DNA of 5,213 nt. Source: an uncultured Clostridia bacterium. Its GTDB lineage: Bacteria > Bacillota > Clostridia > TANB77 > CAG-508. Below the pieces are notes generated by a model. That model was not told the origin of the DNA. It made no database searches and saw only the letters and a program-made list of their open reading frames with translations. Below are positions 1 through 5,213 of the stretch, in pieces. The stretch is taken from positions 1-5,213 of the forward strand of contig CAKPQY010000068.1 in the NCBI GenBank assembly GCA_934179885.1, in the 5' to 3' direction. The translations under genes and the position numbers were made by a program. Position 1 is the stretch's first letter, and each line of letters opens with the position of its first letter.

Positions 1-984
1 ATAAAAGCAGAAGAAAGAGTTGTAACAGAATTAAAAAATATTAATAAACCATTTATAATTTTATTAAACTCAAGTGATCCTCAATCTAGTCAAACACAAA
101 AATTGGCACAAGATTTAAGGAAAAAATATAAATCAACTGTTATGCCAATAAACTGTGCAAATTTGAATATGGAAGATTTAACAAATATTTTTTCAAATAT
201 ATTGTATGAATTTCCTGTAAGTCAAATTAATTTTAAATTACCTGCATGGGTAAATGGATTAAAATATTCACATCCATTAAAAAAAGAATTATTTGAAGAA
301 ATTAAAAATGCTTTTGATAATGTATCACTTTTAAGAGAAGTTTCGGTATGTGCAAAATCTATAGAAAAAACTGAAATCATTTCAAATACAAATATTAATA
401 ATATTATGCTTGGAAATGGTCAAGTGAATATTTCTATTTTATTAAATGATGAATTATTTTATAAAGTTTTAACTGAAATAACTGGAGTTACTGTTGAAAA
501 TGAAGGAGATTTATTTGGTATAATTTCTGAACTTTCAATGGCTAAAAAGAAATATGATAAAGTTGCTTATGCACTAGAAGAAGTAAATGCAAAAGGTTAT
601 GGAATTGTTACTCCTTCAATTGATGATTTAGTTCTTGATGAACCAGAAATGGTTAAACAAGGTTCTAGATTTGGAGTTAAATTAAAAGCTACCGCTCCTA
701 GTATACATATGATTAAAACAAATGTAACTACTGAGGTTTCTCCAATAGTAGGTTCTGAAAAACAGTCTGAAGAACTTGTAAATTACTTGCTTTCTGGTTT
801 TGAAGATGACCCTAAAAAAATTTGGGAATCTAATATTTTTGGAAGAAGTTTACATGAACTTGTTAATGAAGGTCTACAAACTAAACTTTCTAAAATGCCT
901 GAAGATGCTCAAATAAAACTTCAAGAAACTTTGGAGCGTATTGTTAACGAAGGTTCTGGTGGATTAATTTGTATCATACTTTAA
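1..984 (+). CDS. spoIVA: Stage IV sporulation protein A, ATP-driven spore coat scaffold (5'-truncated by window)
   Basis: SpoIVA is the morphogenetic ATPase that polymerises on the mother-cell face of the forespore outer membrane, is anchored there by SpoVM, and forms the basement layer for coat assembly. The frame is open from base 1 to the TAA at 982-984, giving 327 residues. The family is about 490 residues, so roughly the first 165, including the Walker A region of the TRAFAC-type ATPase domain, lie outside the window. What is visible is the end of that domain, with LLNSSDP at codons 21-27 where GTPase relatives carry an NKxD base-recognition motif, followed by the middle domain and the conserved C-terminal domain. 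The protein ends in the family's typical GSGGLICIIL tail. A TTG at 103-105 is in frame but is not a start, because family similarity continues upstream of it. The gene converges on rlmN, with a shared terminator just downstream. Identification rests on recognised sequence similarity and is very secure. Confidence 0.96.
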   Translation: MKAEERVVTELKNINKPFIILLNSSDPQSSQTQKLAQDLRKKYKSTVMPINCANLNMEDLTNIFSNILYEFPVSQINFKLPAWVNGLKYSHPLKKELFEEIKNAFDNVSLLREVSVCAKSIEKTEIISNTNINNIMLGNGQVNISILLNDELFYKVLTEITGVTVENEGDLFGIISELSMAKKKYDKVAYALEEVNAKGYGIVTPSIDDLVLDEPEMVKQGSRFGVKLKATAPSIHMIKTNVTTEVSPIVGSEKQSEELVNYLLSGFEDDPKKIWESNIFGRSLHELVNEGLQTKLSKMPEDAQIKLQETLERIVNEGSGGLICIIL

Positions 985-1010
985 TTTTAATACGGACTGA
1001 ATTTTGTGCC

Positions 1011-1054
1011 AGCGGAAAAAAACAGTTTTTTAAGTAAAAACTGTTTTTTCCGCT
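1011..1054. terminator. Bidirectional intrinsic terminator between spoIVA and rlmN
   Basis: The arm at 1011-1030 pairs with 1036-1054 around the 5-nt loop TAAGT (1031-1035), giving 19 base pairs with one bulged A in the left arm. The inner stem is closed by CAG/CTG and flanked by an A tract on the left and a T tract on the right. On either strand the inner hairpin is therefore followed by six or seven T residues, the form of a Rho-independent terminator. It starts 26 bases after the spoIVA stop and ends 4 bases before the rlmN stop codon, as expected for one element serving two convergent genes. Confidence 0.9.
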
Positions 1055-1058
1055 TCAT

Positions 1059-2081
1059 TTATTTCAAATTTTTTCTTCTTAATTGTCCACAAGCAGCATC
1101 AATATCAGAGCCTAATTCTCTCCTAATAGTAGCAACAATGCCATGTTCATTTAAATAATCTCTAAACTTCATAATATTTTCATTTGAAGATTTAGTAAAA
1201 GCACCATTTTCAATTTTATTTATTGGAATTAAATTAACATGACACAACATTCCATGTAATAATTTTACTAATGCTTTTGCATCTTCTAAATTATCATTAT
1301 TATCTTTAGCTAAAGCGTATTCAAAAGAAATTCTTCTATTAGTTTTAGCTATATAATCTTTACAAGCTTGTATTAATTTTTCAATTGGATAAGCTTGATT
1401 TACAGGCATCATACTACTTCTTTTTTCATTGTTTGTAGCATGCAAAGAAATAGATAAAGTACATTGAATATTTTCTTCTGCTAATTGATAAATTTTAGGA
1501 ACTAATCCACTTGTAGAAACACTAATATGCCTTGCACCAATATTTAAACCTTTTGGATTATTTATAATTCTAATTGCATTTACAACATTGTCATAATTAT
1601 CTAATGGTTCACCAATTCCCATAAACACAACATTCGAAATTCTAACACCAGTATCTTGTTCAACTGCTAAAATCTGTTCAACAATTTCACCTGATGTTAA
1701 ACTTCTTACAAAATTAATTCCAGTAGAAGCACAAAATTTGCATCCCATTTTACATCCAATTTGAGATGATACACATATACTATATCCATGATGATAACTC
1801 ATCAAAACAGTTTCTATTGCATTGCCATCTAATACATCAAATAAATACTTAATAGTTCCGTCTTTTGATTCTTGTTTTCTTAAAATATTATAATTGCACA
1901 TAGTGTAATTTTCTTTTAATTTTTTTCTTAAATCTAGTGATATATTTGTCATGTCATCAAAATCTTTTACTTTTTCTTCATAAATCCATTTAAATATTTG
2001 TTCTGCTCTAAATGGCTTTTCTCCTATTTCTACTAATTCTTTTTTTAGCTCATCTAAATTATAGTCTTTTATATTTTTCAT
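1059..2081 (-). CDS. rlmN: Dual-specificity RNA methyltransferase RlmN (23S rRNA A2503, tRNA A37 C2-methylation)
   Basis: RlmN is a radical-SAM enzyme that makes 2-methyladenosine at A2503 of 23S rRNA in the peptidyl transferase centre and, in characterised bacteria, at A37 of some tRNAs. The 340-residue length is normal. An N-terminal accessory domain (about 1-90) is followed by the radical-SAM barrel with the cluster motif CxxxCxxC at C110, C114 and C117. The two methyl-transfer cysteines known from E. coli RlmN (C118 and C355) correspond to C103 and C331, the latter in DIDAACGQL. GIGEPL at 155-160 is the SAM-binding glycine motif. The RRELGSDIDAACGQL ending fits RlmN rather than the resistance paralogue Cfr, which methylates C8. 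The ATG start is supported by GGAGGA at 2087-2092, 5 nt upstream, and by the typical KNIKDYNLDELKKEL opening. It is last in the - strand block, 93 bp after hemW and separated from it by a hairpin, so it may have its own promoter. I could not identify a convincing one. Confidence 0.97.
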   Translation of the reverse strand: MKNIKDYNLDELKKELVEIGEKPFRAEQIFKWIYEEKVKDFDDMTNISLDLRKKLKENYTMCNYNILRKQESKDGTIKYLFDVLDGNAIETVLMSYHHGYSICVSSQIGCKMGCKFCASTGINFVRSLTSGEIVEQILAVEQDTGVRISNVVFMGIGEPLDNYDNVVNAIRIINNPKGLNIGARHISVSTSGLVPKIYQLAEENIQCTLSISLHATNNEKRSSMMPVNQAYPIEKLIQACKDYIAKTNRRISFEYALAKDNNDNLEDAKALVKLLHGMLCHVNLIPINKIENGAFTKSSNENIMKFRDYLNEHGIVATIRRELGSDIDAACGQLRRKNLK

Positions 2082-2132
2082 TTATTTCCTCCATTTTTAA
2101 GATAGCCGTTCGGAGAACTTTCCTATAATATA

Positions 2133-2171
2133 AAAAATGTCCAAAAAGAACCGTCCCTTTGGGACATTTTT
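2133..2171 (-). terminator. Hairpin terminator after hemW, possibly built from a dispersed repeat
   Basis: On the - strand the hemW stop (2175-2177) is followed almost at once by the arm at 2162-2171, which pairs over 10 bp with 2133-2142 (AAAAATGTCC against GGACATTTTT) across a 19-nt loop. A run of T residues and then TATATTATA follows, as in an intrinsic terminator. A competing 5-bp GC-rich hairpin, GTCCC (2153-2157) with GGGAC (2161-2165) around three bases, uses the same right arm. The loop carries GGGACGGTTCT on the - strand, which is GC-rich compared with its surroundings. Whether it fully stops transcription into rlmN is not known. Confidence 0.7.
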
Positions 2172-2174
2172 GCA

Positions 2175-3311
2175 TCACACAAATTCTTCCCAAACTAAAT
2201 TTGCAAAATCAAGTCCTTTATTTGTTAGTCTTATATTATCTAAATCAACAATTATTAGTTCTTCTTCAACTAATCTTTGCAATTCATTTCTAAATAAATA
2301 AATTGGGTTTTCTCCGAATTTTTCTTTAAATTTAGAAATACTAACTCCATCTATCTTTCTTAATCCTAAAAGCATATACTCTTTTTTCATATCTTCTATA
2401 TTTTGTTCTTCATGTATAATTTTTATATCTTTGCTACTTTTATTTAGATACTCTTTTAAATCGCAAGTATTTGAATATCTACATCCAATTATATATGAAT
2501 GTGCAGCTAGTCCAAATCCAATATATTGTTTTTGTTCCCAGCAATTCATATTATGTTTTGATTCGTACCCAGGCTTTGCAAAGTTTGATATTTCATAATG
2601 CTTGTATCCATTTAATTCTAAATAATTTTTTGTATATTTATATTGATTCCTTTCATTTTCTTCTTCTGGTAATTCTAATTCTCCAGTGTTTATCTTTCTT
2701 TCAATTTCCGTTCCTTCTTCTACTATTAATGAATACACAGAAACATGATTTGGCATTGGTTTTAGATGTATTATACTTTCCAAACTAGCTTTTAAATCTT
2801 CTATTGTTTGTTCAGGAAGTCCTAACATTAAGTCAACATTTACGTTGCTAAATCCCGCTTCTATTGCCCAATTATATGTATTTAAAAACTGTTCATAATT
2901 ATGAATTCTACCAATTTCCTTTAATAGTTTATTATTTGTGCTCTGAAGCCCAATACTTAGTCTATTTATTCCACAATTTCTATACATTTGTAGATTATTT
3001 TTTGTAACTGTTCCTGGATTTACTTCAATTGTAATTTCAATATCATCTTTATTTTTGATATTGGCAATTTTATAAATTTTATTTAGAACATTTTCTACTA
3101 ACTCAGGTTTTATTGAAGAGGGTGTACCTCCTCCTATATAAATTGTGGTTATTTCATTATTCTTTAATAAAGCCTTATTATTTTCTATTTCTTCAATTAA
3201 TTTCTTTATATACTCCTCTTGCACATCGAACTTATCTGAATATGATATAAAATCACAATAATAGCATTTTTTTACACAAAAAGGTATATGAACATATATT
3301 CCAAGTTCCAA
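2175..3311 (-). CDS. hemW: HemW, radical-SAM heme chaperone (coproporphyrinogen III oxidase-like)
   Basis: HemW binds heme and is thought to deliver it to target proteins. It is often misannotated as oxygen-independent coproporphyrinogen III oxidase (HemN). The 378-residue length is typical. The cluster motif is C12, C16, C19 followed by D-F. HemN instead has a fourth cysteine two residues on (CxxxCxxCxC), so this is the HemW type. Further marks are HIPFC at 8-12, GGGTPS at 60-65, EVNPGT at 96-101, GLQS at 121-124, DLMLGLP at 160-166, and the HemW signature YEISNFAKPGY (239-249) with HN at 253-254 and AAHS at 269-272. A C-terminal winged-helix-like HemN_C region covers about 300-378. In the HNxxYW part of the signature the tyrosine is replaced by cysteine (C257). 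Translation starts at TTG (3309-3311). A stop codon lies in frame two codons upstream and GGAGG sits 7 nt away, so no other start is likely. The gene follows whiA by 31 nt and is probably cotranscribed with it. No other heme gene is in view. Confidence 0.93.
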   Translation of the reverse strand: MELGIYVHIPFCVKKCYYCDFISYSDKFDVQEEYIKKLIEEIENNKALLKNNEITTIYIGGGTPSSIKPELVENVLNKIYKIANIKNKDDIEITIEVNPGTVTKNNLQMYRNCGINRLSIGLQSTNNKLLKEIGRIHNYEQFLNTYNWAIEAGFSNVNVDLMLGLPEQTIEDLKASLESIIHLKPMPNHVSVYSLIVEEGTEIERKINTGELELPEEENERNQYKYTKNYLELNGYKHYEISNFAKPGYESKHNMNCWEQKQYIGFGLAAHSYIIGCRYSNTCDLKEYLNKSSKDIKIIHEEQNIEDMKKEYMLLGLRKIDGVSISKFKEKFGENPIYLFRNELQRLVEEELIIVDLDNIRLTNKGLDFANLVWEEFV

Positions 3312-3353
3312 CTTCTAACCTCCAACTTCTAACATACAACCTCTAATCTCTAA
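3298..3353 (-). repeat. Degenerate 7-bp tandem array (8 units, TTRGARG) spanning the whiA-hemW junction
   Basis: Read on the - strand, 3353 down to 3298 divides without gaps into eight heptamers that fit TTRGARG. Four are perfect, three differ at the last base, and one (3333-3339, TTGTATG) differs at two positions. A higher-order 14-bp period is also visible: TCCAACTTCTAAC occurs exactly at 3307-3319 and 3321-3333 on the + strand. The array holds the last codons and TAG stop of whiA (3343-3345), the GGAGG ribosome binding site of hemW, its TTG start and its first codons. The units are read in different frames by the two genes. Confidence 0.85.
3319..3323 (-). promoter_or_regulatory. Ribosome binding site fixing the TTG start of hemW
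   Basis: GGAGG on the - strand lies 7 nt upstream of the TTG at 3309-3311. An in-frame TAG at 3315-3317 lies between the two, so translation of this frame cannot begin further upstream. The site is one unit (TTGGAGG, 3319-3325) of the heptamer array. Neighbouring units such as TTAGAGG (3340-3346) are also weakly Shine-Dalgarno-like but too far away to serve this start. Confidence 0.85.
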
Positions 3354-4221
3354 TTTCTCCTGCAATATCCATAATCTTCTTCAACCTATAATTAACCCCT
3401 GACTTTCCAATAGGATTCTTTAATTGTTTTCCAAGTTCAACTAAAGACATATCAGGATACTCTAATCTTAATAAAGCTATCTCCTTTAAATTTTCATCTA
3501 ACTTATTAAATTTATGGCTCATTTGTAGTTTTCTTATTGCTTCTATTTGCTCAACAGATGCATTAATAGTTTTATTTAAATTAGCAGTTTGGCAGTTTAC
3601 TATTCTATTAACTTTTCCTCTCATTTCTCTTTGAACTCTTATATCTTCAAAATTTAATACGCTTTTATTAGCTCCTAACAAGGCTAGCAATTGAGAAATT
3701 TCTTCTCCATCTTTTAAATATATTGAACATTTTTTATCTAACTCTAGCTTTTTGCATTTTATATTCATACTTATTAAAATTTGATATAAATAATCTAAAT
3801 TAGTTTTATTTGATAAATTAATTTCTAAATGATATGTTTTATCTGGATTATTTACTGAACCAGCGCCTAAAAAAGCTCCCCTAATTATAGCTTTTTTTTC
3901 ATTTTCATTCATATTATCTAAAACTTTTATATTAATTTCGCCTTTTTGAATATCAACTTTTTCTATACAATCCTTTGTTTTTAAAGTAATTACAAATGAC
4001 TTTCCATCAAATTCTATATTATGATTTATGCCTAAATTTTTTAGTAATTTTGAAAATCTATTTATATTATATTCACTTTCAGTTGCATACCTTATATTAT
4101 TTTTTATAATGCTAGCATTTTTTGAAATCAAATATCCCATTAATTCATACTTCACTTCATCTTTTCGTGCCAAATTATTTATTTTACTAAGTTCTTCTTT
4201 TAAATCTGATGAAAAAGACAT
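3343..4221 (-). CDS. whiA: WhiA, DNA-binding regulator with degenerate LAGLIDADG fold
   Basis: WhiA combines a degenerate LAGLIDADG homing-endonuclease-like domain, which has no nuclease activity, with a C-terminal helix-turn-helix. It is required for sporulation septation in Streptomyces. In Bacillus it is linked to cell division and chromosome segregation. The 292 residues match the family length of about 300. The start MSFSSDLKEELSKI is nearly invariant in Firmicute WhiA. GAFLGAGSVNNPDKTYHLEI (115-134) is the endonuclease-fold signature, followed by RVQREMRGKVNRIVNCQTAN (195-214). The helix-turn-helix region (about 255-288) contains SLVELGKQL and KSGVNYRLKKI. The ATG has AAGGAG at 4229-4234, 7 nt upstream. 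The stop codon and final codons lie inside the heptamer array. In most Firmicutes whiA follows rapZ (yvcJ) and yvcK, but here prmC precedes it by 93 nt and hemW follows by 31 nt. The WhiA identity is secure. The regulatory targets in this organism are unknown. Confidence 0.96.
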   Translation of the reverse strand: MSFSSDLKEELSKINNLARKDEVKYELMGYLISKNASIIKNNIRYATESEYNINRFSKLLKNLGINHNIEFDGKSFVITLKTKDCIEKVDIQKGEINIKVLDNMNENEKKAIIRGAFLGAGSVNNPDKTYHLEINLSNKTNLDYLYQILISMNIKCKKLELDKKCSIYLKDGEEISQLLALLGANKSVLNFEDIRVQREMRGKVNRIVNCQTANLNKTINASVEQIEAIRKLQMSHKFNKLDENLKEIALLRLEYPDMSLVELGKQLKNPIGKSGVNYRLKKIMDIAGEIRD

Positions 4222-4314
4222 TCTACTTCTCCTTATCTTAAAATAATTTAAAACTTTAAATTTTACTAAATATAAATTTAATATTTAATTTACTGCAAAT
4301 ATATTCAGATAATA

Positions 4315-5160
4315 TTATTTTAATTGTGTAACAATAATTCTATCATTATCACAAAGATCTTTTTTTGAGTATGTATTTTGAAACTTTTCTTCTTTTTCTA
4401 TAAGTTCTATTACATCTATTTTCTGATCAAATCCTATTTCAAAACATAAATATCCACCATACTTTAAATATTGATATGATTCCTTTATAATTTTCCTATA
4501 AAAATCAAGTCCATCTTCTCCGCCGTCTAATGCAATGTGTGGCTCTTTTTGAACTTCTTTATTCAGTTTTTTTATTACATCTTTCCTTATATATGGAGGA
4601 TTAGAAACTATTATATCAAATTTTTCATTGCCTAAATTGTTAAAAATATCTGAACTTATAAAAGTGATTTGATTTTCTACTTCATTAGATATTGCGTTTT
4701 TCTTTGCTATTTTCAAAGCTGCATTACTTATATCTAATGCTGTAATCTCACTACCATTAAGATATTTTGCAAGTGAAACTGCAATTGCTCCACTTCCAGT
4801 ACATAAATCTAGTATCTTTTTACTATTTGTCCTTTTAGAAATTTTTATTACTTCTTCAACCAAAATTTCTGTATCTTGTCTTGGAATTAGAACATTTTCA
4901 TCTACATAAAAATTTAATTTCATAAATTCTTTTTGATGTGTTATATGCTCTATAGGGACTCCTTGAATAATTTTTCTTATTGCTTGAAAATAACTATCTT
5001 CATTTTTTTTGTCAATTTCTTCATTATCATTAACAATAACATATTGTCTCGGTTTATTTAACATAAACTGCATCAATAATCTAGCTTTTAAATTAGGTGA
5101 TTCTATATTCTCATTTTTTAATTCAAAAATCCCTTTCTTTATTGTTTCTGATATTGTCAT
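4315..5160 (-). CDS. prmC: PrmC, peptide chain release factor N5-glutamine methyltransferase
   Basis: PrmC (HemK) uses S-adenosylmethionine to methylate the glutamine of the GGQ motif in release factors RF1 and RF2, which raises termination efficiency. The 281-residue length is normal. An N-terminal helical substrate-binding domain (about 1-75) includes GVPIEHITHQKEF (67-79). The Rossmann methyltransferase domain follows, with LIPRQDTEILVE (91-102, usually IPRPDTE), the SAM-binding loop DLCTGSGAIAVSLA (118-131), the acidic ribose-binding position D143 in ALD, the catalytic NPPY (187-190), and EPHIALDGGEDGLDFYR (206-222). All key residues are present. The ATG start is supported by AGAGGAG at 5168-5174, 7 nt upstream. 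In many Firmicutes prmC is next to prfA, its substrate gene. Here whiA is downstream and prfA is not in the window, although it could lie to the right. No terminator is visible after the stop, so cotranscription with whiA is plausible. Confidence 0.96.
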   Translation of the reverse strand: MTISETIKKGIFELKNENIESPNLKARLLMQFMLNKPRQYVIVNDNEEIDKKNEDSYFQAIRKIIQGVPIEHITHQKEFMKLNFYVDENVLIPRQDTEILVEEVIKISKRTNSKKILDLCTGSGAIAVSLAKYLNGSEITALDISNAALKIAKKNAISNEVENQITFISSDIFNNLGNEKFDIIVSNPPYIRKDVIKKLNKEVQKEPHIALDGGEDGLDFYRKIIKESYQYLKYGGYLCFEIGFDQKIDVIELIEKEEKFQNTYSKKDLCDNDRIIVTQLK

Positions 5161-5189
5161 TCTATTTCTCCTCTATATTTTATATTTAT

Positions 5190-5213
5190 CTACATATCTA
5201 TATCGTGTTCTTC
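5190..5213 (-). CDS. Possible C-terminal tail of an upstream gene (edge fragment)
   Basis: One - strand frame at the window edge reads EEHDIDM and then TAG at 5190-5192. This is 29 nt before the prmC start, a normal spacing within an operon. An acidic tail is plausible for a protein end. The other two frames also run to a stop before prmC, so the choice is a guess, and the fragment is far too short to name a family. It may equally be non-coding leader. Confidence 0.25.
   Translation of the reverse strand, partial: EEHDIDM

Noticed and set aside
973..981. The SpoIVA C-terminus CIIL looks like a eukaryotic CaaX prenylation box
   Set aside because: Bacteria lack this prenylation pathway, and the GSGGLI-type ending is a conserved SpoIVA feature with another role.
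1059..2081. Cfr-type antibiotic resistance methyltransferase instead of RlmN
   Set aside because: The N-terminus, the RRELGSDIDAACGQL ending and the housekeeping context fit RlmN. Nothing points to a mobile Cfr gene.
2093..2131. Possible rlmN promoter around TATTATAG and a small GTTC-GGA-GAAC hairpin
   Set aside because: No -35 element lies at a suitable distance from the -10-like box, which is also part of the tail of the hemW terminator. The hairpin has only four base pairs.
2471..2788. 105-codon open frame on the + strand inside hemW
   Set aside because: It lies antisense to a well-conserved gene, has no ribosome binding site, and encodes a low-complexity hydrophobic string typical of the complement of an AT-rich gene.
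4028..4246. 72-codon open frame on the + strand over the start of whiA
   Set aside because: It is antisense to the conserved WhiA N-terminus and its Phe/Leu/Ile-rich content reflects complemented Lys/Asn/Glu codons. There is no independent support.
4235..4314. Possible whiA promoter (TTGCAG and TATATT 18 bp apart on the - strand) and AT-only inverted repeats
   Set aside because: The -35 match is only three of six bases, and in DNA this AT-rich such boxes and A/T palindromes occur by chance.
1..5213. CRISPR array, phage, insertion sequence, toxin-antitoxin or defence system
   Set aside because: Nearly all sequence is accounted for by five conserved chromosomal genes. No transposase or integrase, and no spaced repeat array, is visible.

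Overview
The window is strongly AT-rich, and its genes are typical of a low-GC, endospore-forming Firmicute, most likely a member of Clostridia. The spore coat morphogen SpoIVA shows that the organism belongs to a sporulating lineage. WhiA and the clostridial-looking RlmN and HemW sequences agree with this. No genus can be named from the sequence alone.

Layout: the left end carries the 3' two thirds of spoIVA on the + strand (1-984). It converges on a block of four genes on the - strand. In transcription order (right to left) these are prmC (4315-5160), whiA (3343-4221), hemW (2175-3311) and rlmN (1059-2081). A strong hairpin with A and T tracts on both sides (1011-1054) lies between the spoIVA and rlmN stop codons and can end transcription from both directions. 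A second hairpin (2133-2171) directly follows the hemW stop and probably separates hemW from rlmN at least in part. The right edge (5190-5213) may hold the last codons of another - strand gene just upstream of prmC.

The - strand genes are housekeeping or regulatory. PrmC methylates the GGQ glutamine of peptide release factors, RlmN methylates A2503 of 23S rRNA (and tRNA A37 in characterised bacteria), HemW is a radical-SAM heme-binding protein, and WhiA is a DNA-binding regulator. Two of them (PrmC, RlmN) bear on translation, and two (HemW, RlmN) are radical-SAM proteins with a CxxxCxxC cluster. The set is not a known functional pathway. Its order differs from the usual Firmicute neighbourhoods of each gene.

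The most unusual piece of DNA is a degenerate array of eight 7-bp units (3298-3353, - strand consensus TTRGARG). It contains the end and stop codon of whiA, the ribosome binding site of hemW, and the TTG start and first codons of hemW. I found no phage, insertion sequence, CRISPR array, RNA gene or defence system, and no evidence of a new multi-gene system. Apart from the intergenic details, this is ordinary core chromosome. The 93-bp gap between prmC and whiA (4222-4314) is AT-rich and holds only the whiA ribosome binding site as far as I can see.
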